Assembly: GCA_945271245.1 (NCBI GenBank) | Contig: CALYPF010000013.1 | Span: 1 to 39,398, forward strand | DNA length: 39,398 bases | Origin: an uncultured Enterobacteriaceae bacterium | Lineage (GTDB): Bacteria > Pseudomonadota > Gammaproteobacteria > Enterobacterales > Enterobacteriaceae | Reading direction: 5' to 3' | Shown here: one piece after another, positions 16,958-25,308 of the stretch | Layout: each line of letters starts with the position of its first letter | Position numbering within the stretch: position 1 is the stretch's first letter | Translations under genes and position numbers: made by a program | The notes under the pieces: generated by a model | What the model was told of the DNA's origin: nothing | Seen by the model: the letters and a program-made list of their open reading frames with translations, nothing else | The model's database searches: none

Positions 16958-17456
16958 GTGGCGCCGTTGGGCACGTGAGTTATTGGTTACGCTGGCGCTG
17001 GCTGTGGGCGTAACGGTGGCTATGGACGCACTGCGCGGGCCGTCGCTGCCGGCGAGTATCGCCACTGCGCCGCTGAAAACCGTGGACGGTGAAATGCTCT
17101 CGCTCGCCGCAATGAGCGCAGAGCGACCGCTGCTGGTTTACGTGTGGGCATCCTGGTGCGCCGTGTGCCGGTATACGACGCCCGGCGTACGGCGCCTGGC
17201 GCAAAGCGGCGCTAATGTGGCGAGCGTGGCGCTGCGCTCAGGGGATGACGAACGGCTGCGCCGCACGCTGGCGGCGAAGCGCCTGCCGGTGCCGACCGTG
17301 AATGATGCAAACGGTGCGCTAGTGCGGCGCTGGGGGGTTAGCGCAACGCCCACGCTGCTTATCATCTACCGGGGGAAAGTGACGTCAGCGACCATCGGCT
17401 GGACCAGCTATCCTGGCATGCTGCTGCGGCTGTGGTGGGCAAAGCTTAGGTGTTAG
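16950..17456 (+). CDS. scsD: ScsD, membrane-anchored thioredoxin-like protein
   Basis: 168 residues with a GTG start at 16950 inside the end of scsC. A single N-terminal membrane anchor (about residues 9-25, LLVTLALAVGVTVAMDAL) holds a periplasmic thioredoxin domain with the active site WASWCAVCR (Cys70/Cys73) and cis-proline loop SATPTLLI. This is the TlpA-like layout of ScsD, the last gene of scsABCD. The role is periplasmic thiol chemistry linked to copper and oxidative stress; its redox partner is less well known than those of ScsB and ScsC. Confidence 0.9.
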   Translation: MVKWRRWARELLVTLALAVGVTVAMDALRGPSLPASIATAPLKTVDGEMLSLAAMSAERPLLVYVWASWCAVCRYTTPGVRRLAQSGANVASVALRSGDDERLRRTLAAKRLPVPTVNDANGALVRRWGVSATPTLLIIYRGKVTSATIGWTSYPGMLLRLWWAKLRC

Positions 17457-17840
17457 CGTGGCGATAAAGGCGCCGGTACGGCTTTGCCCGTTTGTTTCAC
17501 GTTGAAACGTGAAGCGATGGCAGAGCCGTTTTTCATTCTACGCTCGCCCGATTGTGCGATCGGGCCGGCGTATTGACGAGCGATGATAATCACGATTCCC
17601 GCGTGAGGCGCAGTGATTAACCGGTGACAGGGGATGATGCCCGGTAAGCGGCGACGCGCGTTCAGCACAGGCGCGGGCGTGCGATGTCATGCTGTATTTA
17701 TTGAAATCAATTTACGCCACGCAAAATCATGTTCATACCTGCCACACATTTTCCGTTCGCTTTTGTTCGTAGGATTTTTCCGCCGAACATCGGCATTCGT
17801 TATGAATACAGAGATAACTAATCGAATAAGGGAAAATGCA
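17457..17840. other. Intergenic region between scsD and the LPMO-like gene
   Basis: About 380 bases. It contains a perfect inverted repeat TTCACGTT-GA-AACGTGAA (17496-17513) and a hairpin CCCGAT/ATCGGG (17547-17564), neither with a T-tract. The LPMO frame stays open through part of this stretch, but that portion does not look like protein of the family. Confidence 0.45.
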
Positions 17841-18461
17841 ATGAGTATCGATCTTAAGCATGGCCGGGTAACGTCCCCAAAAACGCGCAGCCTGGTAGCG
17901 ACCGAATTAGGGCTGATTGGCGAATGGCAGAACAATGAAATGGAAGGCGGGAAAAATTTCCCGGCGACCACGTCTGGTTCGATGCCAGCGCCGTTTGAAA
18001 GTGATGCGCCGAGCACCACTCCACCTGCTGACGGCCTGATCCTGAGCGGCGGTAAAACCGATGCCCGTGAATGCGTTAACTTCACCGATAGCGAAATGGC
18101 AGAGCAACTGGGTAAAGCGTTCGAGTGGCCGTGCGTGAGCGTGACGGCGGGTGAGACGCTGAAGATCCACTGGGCATATACGGCGGCGCATACCACTCGC
18201 GGCTATCGCGCGTTTATCACCAAAGACGGTTGGGACGCAACGCAGCGTATCAGCCGCGCGCAGCTTGAAGAAGCGCCGTTCTTTGAAGATATCTACCCGT
18301 ATGTGCCGTTCTCACAGTACCCGGACAAACTGGTTGCCAAAACCGAGCACGATCTGGTGCTGCCAAAAAATAAACGTGGCCATCATGTGATAGTTCTGCT
18401 GTGGCTGGTGGCGGACACCGGTAACGCGTTCTATCAGGCGCTTGACGTTGATTTTGGCTGA
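17841..18461 (+). CDS. AA10 LPMO-like (chitin-binding/GbpA-like) protein without signal peptide
   Basis: 206 residues from the ATG at 17841 (AAGGGA nine bases upstream). The sequence is clearly an AA10 lytic polysaccharide monooxygenase domain: HGRVTSPKTR near the start, HTTRGYRAFITKDGWDAT in the middle, and GHHVIVLLWLVADTGNAFYQ then ALDVDF at the end, matching Serratia CBP21 in order and spacing. The copper-binding pair would be His7 and His117. In true LPMOs the first His is the mature N-terminus after signal cleavage; here only MSIDLK precedes it and no signal peptide is seen. Alternative starts at 17802 or 17634 add no good signal (only a weak hydrophobic patch around FRSLLFVGFF). Two cysteines could form a disulfide. 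Either it is secreted another way, or processed, or not an active LPMO. Confidence 0.85.
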   Translation: MSIDLKHGRVTSPKTRSLVATELGLIGEWQNNEMEGGKNFPATTSGSMPAPFESDAPSTTPPADGLILSGGKTDARECVNFTDSEMAEQLGKAFEWPCVSVTAGETLKIHWAYTAAHTTRGYRAFITKDGWDATQRISRAQLEEAPFFEDIYPYVPFSQYPDKLVAKTEHDLVLPKNKRGHHVIVLLWLVADTGNAFYQALDVDFG

Positions 18462-18540
18462 TCGCAGGAAATTGTTTTGGCGTAACGGCGTGCCGTCATA
18501 AAGTGATATGCGGCCACGGACGCTGCGCATGAAAACAATA

Positions 18541-18561
18541 GAGGGGAACGCGGTTCCCCTC
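18541..18561 (+). terminator. Hairpin, probable terminator after the LPMO-like gene
   Basis: GAGGGGAAC and GTTCCCCTC form a perfect 9-bp stem with a 3-base GCG loop, 80 bases after the LPMO stop. There is no clear T-tract on the plus strand; the minus-strand side (TATTGTTTTC) is slightly better. Confidence 0.45.
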
Positions 18562-18622
18562 GTACTTGCTGACCATAACGCCTGGCGCCCGGCACACTTG
18601 CCTGCACCTTATTATTAGCGCA

Positions 18623-18939
18623 TCAGACCCACCTTATGTTGTCCGTCTTTTCATCAATATTGTCGCCCGGTTTGGTATGGCGCGGCGGCGTTAGCCAGCC
18701 ATAAAGGGAACTAACTTTAGCGATTTCAGCGCAGTGGCTTTTCGTCAGTTAGAGAAGGCTGAATTCGGTGCTGGTGGCCGGTTGATACGATCAGTCTTAC
18801 CCGATGCGCCGGAGATAATGTATTTCCCTTCCCCGGACTGGACCCCGTGCGTGGTAGCATAGTGCAATACCGTTTTGTCGCAGGTGCCGGGTTTATGCAG
18901 CGGACAGGACGCCTGAAACGCGCAACTGATAAGGAGTCA
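18623..18939 (-). pseudogene. Degraded minus-strand gene remnant (unidentified)
   Basis: Two minus-strand frames read like protein. From about 18936 the first gives LLISCAFQASCPLHKPGTCD then KTVLHYATTHGVQSGEGKYI, and ends at a stop at 18745-18747. The second, two frames away, picks up at about 18748 (LTKSHCAEIAKVSSLYGWLT, then PPRHTKPGDNIDEKTDNIRW) and stops at 18623-18625. Joined by one frameshift they give roughly 104 residues with a hydrophobic, cysteine-bearing start that could be the end of a secretion signal. I do not recognise the family. The 5' end is cut off at the codA ribosome site, as if codA had been joined to it by recombination. Confidence 0.45.
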
Positions 18940-18941
18940 GG

Positions 18942-20183
18942 ATGAATATTATTAACGCACGTTTACGTAAGCGTGAAGGTTTGTTCACCCTCGTTTTACA
19001 GGATGGGAAAATCAACCAGATAACTGGACAGGCCGCCAGCCGGAAGGCCGGACCGGATGAGCTGGACGCCGAAGGCGGTCTGGCGATAGCGCCGCTGGTT
19101 GAGCCACATATCCATTTGGACGCGACGCTGACGGCGGGTGAACCGGCCTGGAATATGAGCGGCACGCTGTTTGAAGGCATAGAGCGCTGGGGCCAGCGTA
19201 AAGCGACTATCACGCATGAGGATACTAAACGGCGCGCGCTGGCGACGATTGGGATGCTGCGCGACCACGGCATCCAGCATGTGCGTACTCACGTTGATGT
19301 TACCGATCCTTCGCTGGCAGCGCTTCGGGCGTTACTGGAAGTGAAACAGGAAAGCCGTCATCTGCTAGATTTGCAGATTGTGGCGTTCCCTCAGGAAGGC
19401 ATTGAATCTTTCCCGAATGGCCGTGCGCTGATGACGCAGGCGATTGAGCTGGGTGCCGATGTCGTTGGCGGTATTCCGCATTTTGAAAACACCCGCGATC
19501 AGGGCGTCAGTTCAGTCAAGTTCTTAATGGAACTGGCGGAGCGTACCGGTTGCCTGGTGGATGTGCACTGTGATGAAACCGACGATCCCCAGTCGCGTTT
19601 CCTGGAGGTGCTGGCCGAAGAGGCGCGAGTGCGAGATATGGGCGCGCGCGTTACCGCCAGCCACACCGTGGCGATGGGATCATACGATAACGCCTACTGC
19701 TATAAGCTGTTTCGCCTGCTGCGCCAGTCCGGAATTAATTTTGTTTCCTGCCCGACGGAAAGCATTCATTTGCAGGGGCGCTTTGATAGCTGGCCGAAGC
19801 GACGCGGCGTGACACGCGTGGCGGAGTTGGATCAGGCGGGTATGAATGTCTGTTTTGGCCAGGATTCGATTAAAGATCCGTGGTATCCGCTGGGGAATGG
19901 CAATATTTTACGCGTGCTGGACGCTGGCCTGCATATCTGCCACATGATGGGCTATGACACCCTGCAGCGCAGCCTGGACTTTGTCACAGATAATAGCGCT
20001 CGGGCGCTGAATCTGGGCGAGCGCTACGGCCTGGCGCCGGGGCGTCCGGCTAATGTGGTAATTCTGGATGCGGAAAACGACTATGACGCGGTGTGCCACC
20101 AGGCGAAAGCGCGGATATCCATTCGCCACGGGCAGGTGATTATGCGCCGTCGCCCGGAGCAGCTTGAGTACCCGCAGGCGTAG
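18942..20183 (+). CDS. codA: CodA-like cytosine deaminase
   Basis: 413 residues; AAGGAG precedes the ATG at 18942. It follows E. coli CodA closely along its length (IINARLRKREGLF, EPHIHLDATLTAGEPAWN, GIQHVRTHVDVTDP, LQIVAFPQEGI, IHLQGRFDSWPKRRGVTRV, DPWYPLGNGNILRV). Metal and catalytic residues are kept: His56 and His58, His209 and Glu212 (HCDE), and Asp308 in CFGQDS. One active-site change stands out: E. coli CodA reads GHDD (Asp313-Asp314) where this protein has GQDS, so the metal Asp is kept but the substrate-contacting Asp314 is Ser309. The enzyme is probably a cytosolic amidohydrolase deaminating cytosine or a related base. No codB lies beside it; the NCS1 permease at 10228-11643 might serve. 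Its TAG stop is the first codon of a duplicated res segment. Confidence 0.87.
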   Translation: MNIINARLRKREGLFTLVLQDGKINQITGQAASRKAGPDELDAEGGLAIAPLVEPHIHLDATLTAGEPAWNMSGTLFEGIERWGQRKATITHEDTKRRALATIGMLRDHGIQHVRTHVDVTDPSLAALRALLEVKQESRHLLDLQIVAFPQEGIESFPNGRALMTQAIELGADVVGGIPHFENTRDQGVSSVKFLMELAERTGCLVDVHCDETDDPQSRFLEVLAEEARVRDMGARVTASHTVAMGSYDNAYCYKLFRLLRQSGINFVSCPTESIHLQGRFDSWPKRRGVTRVAELDQAGMNVCFGQDSIKDPWYPLGNGNILRVLDAGLHICHMMGYDTLQRSLDFVTDNSARALNLGERYGLAPGRPANVVILDAENDYDAVCHQAKARISIRHGQVIMRRRPEQLEYPQA

Positions 20184-20239
20184 TGAACATCCGCGCTTTC
20201 TTTATTCAGCGCGGCGAAGAAGCGCCGGGCGCAGGCGAT
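20180..20239. repeat. Direct repeat, copy 1 (starts at the codA stop codon)
   Basis: 60 bases, beginning one base before the codA TAG stop, identical to 20353-20412 inside the 3' part of res. The copy begins 69 bases beyond the res stop, seen from res. Confidence 0.95.
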
Positions 20240-20307
20240 GTTAAAGCATCGCCGGCGCGGGTGAGTGAAAACTTGCGCCGAACGCGACGACGCCGCCGCG
20301 CCGGGGG

Positions 20308-23300
20308 TTACAGCGCGGTATCCAGCAATTGCTGAAAGTCGCTGACGACGGTGTAGTGAACATCCGCGCTTTCTTTATTCAGCGCGGCGAAGAAGCGCCG
20401 GGCGCAGGCGATTTTGTATGCTTCGCTGGCGCGCAGGCTGAGCGCTGTGTCGCTGCCTTTAGTCTCTGCAACGAACCAAAGGTGGCGAACGCTGCCTTCG
20501 CGAAAAGCGATGGCCCAGTCTGGAATGTAGTCGCCGAGCGGGGTTGGAATGGCGAACCCGTGAGGTAATTTGGCATAAACCGCCACGTTATCACAGCTTT
20601 CCAGCACTTCGGCAAAGCGCCGTTCGACGCCGGAGTCCAGCACTGCATAATCGTATATATGTTTTTGCAGACGTACGGCGGCGCGGCTGAGATCCTGGCC
20701 GCGCTGGCCCGCGATGAACAGGCTACGATCGTAGCATTCATCAAGTAAGGTGTAGGTGAGGTTTTCAACCGAAAGGGCGGCCTTCTGTTCATTAATAAGA
20801 CGTGCTGCGCCGGCAATAAAGGCTTCGGGATTCTGCTGATAAAGCGCAAAAACGTGTGGGGAAATTTGACGCAGAATAGCGACGAGCGTGCGCCGGGTCA
20901 GGGCGGTTGCCGCCGCCAGTTTGCCGGGTAAGTCGTAGCGCACCGTGCGCGCTATTGCCTGCCCTTCTAAACGCACCGTACCGTGCGGCGTCTGGCGGAA
21001 TCCACCGCCGCTATGCAGTAATTCATCGGTAAGCATTTCGGTTTGTTCACCGCCGCTTAGCGTATATTGCAGCGGCGTAACGCGAAGCTGCGTATCAATA
21101 GCCTGCACCGCCTGGCGAATGAGCGCTGGGGTATCAAACTCAACGCGCCAGACGCTTTTGTGATGAATTTGTGCCCATAGCGCCTGAAATTCCGCAGAGT
21201 CAAATAGGGCGTTTAGCGGATTTATTTTGAGGCGGCGATCGTCTTCAATCGCCGGTAGTTGAGCTTCGCTAAATAGCGTATTGAGTAGGGCGATAATCGC
21301 TTCTCGCCAGGGCGCAAGAGCGTCCGGCAGCGGCGCCAGGGTATTCTGTGTGACGGCCGTATGCCATGACAGCGTCAAAGTATCGTCCAGCTCGTTGATG
21401 TAATCGTGCTTCACCAGATACTTGTACAGACGTTTCGCCATTTCTGGCGTGACGGGTGTTTCTTCATGTGGGCCGATGAGTAATTTACCGGTGAGCCAGG
21501 CTTCGTTCGCTTTGCGTGGACGCGCGGACAGCGCGCTGCCCAGCTCCTGCTGTAGCCCGCAGACAAAATCGCGGTAACTTTCGCTGGCGACGACGCAGAG
21601 TACATTGATGTCGTGTACGGTAGCGGGATTGTCCTGGCGTTCTCCGCGCTGATTGACCGCAAGCCGCAGCCCGCGCCCTACCTCCTGGCGGCGTGAAATG
21701 CCGCTGTTACTGCGTTTTAGCATACACATAACGAAAACGTTAGGGTTATCCCAGCCTTCCCGCAGCGCAGAATGGGAGAAAATAAAGCGCGTAGGTTCCT
21801 GAAATGACAGCAAGCGTTCTTTATCTTTGAGAATGAGATCATAGGCGTCCACGTCGTCCGATAGCCCCGCGTCTTCCCCGCGCGTTTTAACGTCTGGATC
21901 GCGCAGGCGCTGCGATTTTTTATCAACCGAGAAGTAGCCTTTATGCGTGCAGTCGACGCGAATAGACGCCAGGTAATCGCGCCAGTCGCCGCGGCCCGGC
22001 GGCAGCTCCGCCAGCAGGGCGTCTACCTGCGCCTGATACTCTTGTTCGAACAGGCGTGCGTAGTCGCCCTTTTCATCGTCCCGCGCGTAATCACGGTATT
22101 TAGCAACTTCGTCGATAAAAAAAAGCGACAGGACTTTGATACCCTGCGGATAAAGCTGGCGCTCTTTTTCCAGGTGCGCGCGCACGGTTTCCCGGATTTG
22201 CAGGCGGCGAATATCGGCGTCGCTGACATCGCCAACCGCCTCTCCGGCGCGCAGAATCTGACCGTTGGTGAAGCTGACGCTGTCGCTGATTGCGTCGATA
22301 TGTTCAACGATATAGCCGCGATATTGCTCTAGTTGGTTGCTTTCAGCGTAAAGATTATCCCCTGCCTGTAGCCTGCGCAGGGCGCGGCGGATGCCGGAAC
22401 GGGTTTTGATTTCCATTTCGATACGCGCCAGCGGCGCCTTTTGGGATAGTTCAATGGATTCCAGCCAAAGCCACGCGTTTAACCCTTCCGCGCCTTTAAC
22501 GGCAATGCCGCGCACGGCGATTTTTTTAACCAGTTTTTGGTTATAGGCGTCCAGCGCGTCCAGACGATGAATTTTATTGTGGTTAGTTTTATGGGTGGCC
22601 GAATAGCGCAGAACTGCCAGTGGGGTGAAATGGGCAAGCGCGCTAAGGGTTTTTTTGCCTTCCATGCGCTGCGGTTCGTCCAGGATGAGAATGGGGCGAC
22701 AGGCGCTCAGCACATCGATGGGGCGGCGCGAGCGAAATGCGTCCAGCGCTTCATAAATACGGCGATTATCTTTGCCAGCGGCGTTAAACGCCTGGGTGTT
22801 GATAATCATTACGTGTATGCCCGCGTCCGAGGCGAATTGTTCCAGTGCCTGCGGCTGGCGGGAGTTATAAATAAAACAGCGCGCTTTTTTGCCGTAGATT
22901 TCTGCAAAATGGGCGGCGGTGATGCGCAGTGATTTATCCACGCCTTCGCGTATGGCAATACCGGGGACCACCACGATAAATTTACTCCAGCCGTAGCGCT
23001 GATTGAGTTCGAACAGTGTTTTGATGTAGCAATAGGTCTTTCCGGTTCCGGTTTCCATTTCAATATCCAGGTTAACCGGGCAGACCTCGTCGCCTGCAAG
23101 AGAAGCGGAGACGGGCAGGTTTTGCCGCCGCTGTACCCGCTGGATATTGGACAGTAATTGTGTGGGGGAGAGCGACAGCGGCGCATTGCCGAAGATATCG
23201 CCGTCGGCCAGATCCAGCGCTGGCGCACGGTCAGGCGCGGTTTGCGTCTGTATCGCCAGTGGGTTATGCCAGGGCTGGCCGGCGAAACAGTCGATAACGG

Positions 23301-23349
23301 CGTCGACGGCGGCCGTTTGGTGCGGCTGTAGCTTGAATTTAAGTTTCAT
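20308..23349 (-). CDS. res: Type III restriction enzyme, Res subunit
   Basis: 1013 residues. The N-terminal superfamily 2 helicase/ATPase core has Walker A METGTGKT (residues 98-105), DEPQ as the DEAD-box equivalent (224-227, LILDEPQRMEG), and late motifs FSHSALREGWDNPNVF and RQEVGRGLRLAV. The C-terminal nuclease has PD at 943-944 and ETK at 962-964 (IPDWAIAF...WFVAETKG), a PD-(D/E)xK site. With Mod it forms the complex that cuts about 25-27 bases from unmethylated, head-to-head sites using ATP. It starts 9 bases after mod with AAGGAG before the ATG. It appears intact. Part of its 3' end is duplicated beyond the gene at 20180-20239. Confidence 0.95.
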   Translation of the reverse strand: MKLKFKLQPHQTAAVDAVIDCFAGQPWHNPLAIQTQTAPDRAPALDLADGDIFGNAPLSLSPTQLLSNIQRVQRRQNLPVSASLAGDEVCPVNLDIEMETGTGKTYCYIKTLFELNQRYGWSKFIVVVPGIAIREGVDKSLRITAAHFAEIYGKKARCFIYNSRQPQALEQFASDAGIHVMIINTQAFNAAGKDNRRIYEALDAFRSRRPIDVLSACRPILILDEPQRMEGKKTLSALAHFTPLAVLRYSATHKTNHNKIHRLDALDAYNQKLVKKIAVRGIAVKGAEGLNAWLWLESIELSQKAPLARIEMEIKTRSGIRRALRRLQAGDNLYAESNQLEQYRGYIVEHIDAISDSVSFTNGQILRAGEAVGDVSDADIRRLQIRETVRAHLEKERQLYPQGIKVLSLFFIDEVAKYRDYARDDEKGDYARLFEQEYQAQVDALLAELPPGRGDWRDYLASIRVDCTHKGYFSVDKKSQRLRDPDVKTRGEDAGLSDDVDAYDLILKDKERLLSFQEPTRFIFSHSALREGWDNPNVFVMCMLKRSNSGISRRQEVGRGLRLAVNQRGERQDNPATVHDINVLCVVASESYRDFVCGLQQELGSALSARPRKANEAWLTGKLLIGPHEETPVTPEMAKRLYKYLVKHDYINELDDTLTLSWHTAVTQNTLAPLPDALAPWREAIIALLNTLFSEAQLPAIEDDRRLKINPLNALFDSAEFQALWAQIHHKSVWRVEFDTPALIRQAVQAIDTQLRVTPLQYTLSGGEQTEMLTDELLHSGGGFRQTPHGTVRLEGQAIARTVRYDLPGKLAAATALTRRTLVAILRQISPHVFALYQQNPEAFIAGAARLINEQKAALSVENLTYTLLDECYDRSLFIAGQRGQDLSRAAVRLQKHIYDYAVLDSGVERRFAEVLESCDNVAVYAKLPHGFAIPTPLGDYIPDWAIAFREGSVRHLWFVAETKGSDTALSLRASEAYKIACARRFFAALNKESADVHYTVVSDFQQLLDTAL
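20353..20412. repeat. Direct repeat, copy 2 (inside res 3' end)
   Basis: Lies within res codons for IACARRFFAALNKESADV, ending about 42 bases before the res stop. It matches 20180-20239 perfectly. Confidence 0.95.
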
Positions 23350-23358
23350 GGCCGCTCC

Positions 23359-25308
23359 TTAGAGTACGTTGAGTTCCGTCGCCGGCGAGAGCTGGAGAAA
23401 AAGCTGGGCAGCGTTGTTTTTAACGGCGTCGTTTTCGAATCCGTCATCCCGGAATACCACGCGTTCCGGCTGCAGCGCCGCCATTTCACGGATTAGCGCT
23501 TCACTAATGCCGGGGCTAAAGCAGGCAAGCAGCGCGCCATTATCCACTTCCCACACCGGTACTCCGAGCAGCGCTATCTGGCGCAGCGGTAGCGTGAGCG
23601 GCAGGCCGCAGTCAATCAATACCTGAAACAGGAGATCGTCCGGGGTGCGGTCCGGGCGGATATTGTCGACCAGAAAATCGAGCTGCGTCTGGGTTAGCGC
23701 ATCCGCGCTGTACCACACGTCATTCATATTGCTGGTGTCGATACGTAATACGCGCAGTCCGGCCTGGTCGCTAAATGCCTGAGCCGCGCGCTGAATGCGC
23801 GCTTTGGTGATTTCGCTAATGTAAGGCGGTTTGCCAAGCTTTTTCAGATACTGCAGGGTTTCTTTGACACTTTTTTTACTTTTGGCATCCATTCCGGCGC
23901 TGGCGCGGATCTCTTCCGGTAATTGCACGAGCACGAAGCGCAGGCGCGCGCCGCGGTCGTGGTTATATTGCATGACCGCACTGGCGGTACTGCCGGAGCC
24001 GGCGAAAAAATCCATTACGATTTCCGGCGCATCGCCGTCGCAGCTGCCGCAAAAGAGCGCCAGCAGCCGGTATATTAACGCCGTGGGTTTCTGGCCGTTA
24101 AGGAAGGCGGGCAGCCCGTGCATCTCTTTATTCAGGTTGATAGTGGAAATGTCGTTCCATAAATCGCACAAATATTCATCAAGATAGTCAGACAGGAATA
24201 GCATCTGTTTACCTTCCCACCAGACGTAGCGAATCCCGGTGGGTGAGATGACGGCTGCGGTTTTAGTGGGGAAAGTCATACCGGCGAGCGTGGCGTTGTT
24301 GGTGCGATAAACCACGTTTTCGGCGTGCGCCAATTTAAAGGCGCGCACGCTGGCGTCGTCGAGCGGCAGGCCGCGCTGAGCCATTTCCTCTGTCACCTTC
24401 ACAATGACGTAGTTCTGCGGATCGTCGTCAAGATTACGCACAAAACTGGAATAATAATTCAGGTAGCCATCGAGCTTTTCCGGGTTCTGCTCTTTTTTAA
24501 TTTTTATTGGGTTGAGGCGCGCCGCGCCGATGTTGCGCGTATAGACCAAGATATATTCTTTTATTTTCGGCAACCGTTTATCTACGTGGGACATTTTTAC
24601 GCCGGAGGATTCACTCGATTTGACGGCGATTAAATTCAGGAAGCACTGCGCGCCAAATACTTCATCACACAGCAGCTTCAGGTTCGCCAGCTCGTCGTCG
24701 TCAATACTGATGCAAATCACGCCGTCGTCCTTGAGCAGCGTGCGGGCGATGCGCAAACGCGGGTACATCATGGAGAGCCAGTCGGAGTGGAAGCGCCCGT
24801 TGGTGTCGGTATTTGATACCAGCGCATTGCCGTATTCATCTTTCTGTAAGGAGCGCTCCAAAAATTCCTGGGCCGAGGCGGTGAAATTATCTTTATAGAT
24901 GAAATCGCTGCCGGTGTTATAGGGCGGATCGATATAGATAAGTTTGACGCTGCCAAGGTAACTTTCCTGCAGCAACTTTAGCGCATCGAGGTTATCACCT
25001 TCGATAAATAGATGTTCCGCGCGGTCGAAATCGACGCTGTCTTCGCGCACCGGGCGCAGCGTTTTGGCGATAGGACTGTTAGCGGTCAGTAATGCCTGGC
25101 GCTTTCCCGGCCAGTTTAGCTGATAGCGCTCCGCTGGCCCTTCGATGAGGCTATCGCCGAGCGCCTGGCGCAGCAGATCGAAATCGACGGCTAGCTGCGC
25201 TTCCCCTGCTGCAGTTTGCTGTTCGGTGACACAGGCAGGAAACAGCGCCTGAAGCTGTTTGAGCGCCTGCTGTTGTCCGTTTAGGGAGTGCATTTTTAGC
25301 TTGTCCAT
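23359..25308 (-). CDS. mod: Type III DNA methyltransferase, Mod subunit
   Basis: 649 residues, typical for Mod. The catalytic motif DPPY (residues 127-130, IYIDPPYNTGSDF) comes before the AdoMet site FAGSGST (435-441), the order of beta-class adenine-N6 methyltransferases. The central part (about 225-420) should hold the target recognition domain, and the C-terminus the Res contact region. The start at 25308 follows GAGGACG. It is the first gene of a two-gene operon with res. I saw no simple-sequence repeats in it, so it is not an obvious phase-variable phasevarion-type Mod. The recognition sequence cannot be read. Confidence 0.95.
   Translation of the reverse strand: MDKLKMHSLNGQQQALKQLQALFPACVTEQQTAAGEAQLAVDFDLLRQALGDSLIEGPAERYQLNWPGKRQALLTANSPIAKTLRPVREDSVDFDRAEHLFIEGDNLDALKLLQESYLGSVKLIYIDPPYNTGSDFIYKDNFTASAQEFLERSLQKDEYGNALVSNTDTNGRFHSDWLSMMYPRLRIARTLLKDDGVICISIDDDELANLKLLCDEVFGAQCFLNLIAVKSSESSGVKMSHVDKRLPKIKEYILVYTRNIGAARLNPIKIKKEQNPEKLDGYLNYYSSFVRNLDDDPQNYVIVKVTEEMAQRGLPLDDASVRAFKLAHAENVVYRTNNATLAGMTFPTKTAAVISPTGIRYVWWEGKQMLFLSDYLDEYLCDLWNDISTINLNKEMHGLPAFLNGQKPTALIYRLLALFCGSCDGDAPEIVMDFFAGSGSTASAVMQYNHDRGARLRFVLVQLPEEIRASAGMDAKSKKSVKETLQYLKKLGKPPYISEITKARIQRAAQAFSDQAGLRVLRIDTSNMNDVWYSADALTQTQLDFLVDNIRPDRTPDDLLFQVLIDCGLPLTLPLRQIALLGVPVWEVDNGALLACFSPGISEALIREMAALQPERVVFRDDGFENDAVKNNAAQLFLQLSPATELNVL

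Noticed and set aside
17494-17513. Near match to a ParB parS site (GTTTCACGTTGAAAC)
   Set aside because: It has one extra T compared with the parS palindrome, is a single site, and typical enterobacteria lack chromosomal ParB; treated as a chance palindrome.
23359-25308. Phase-variable mod gene
   Set aside because: No simple-sequence repeat tract was seen in or just before the gene.
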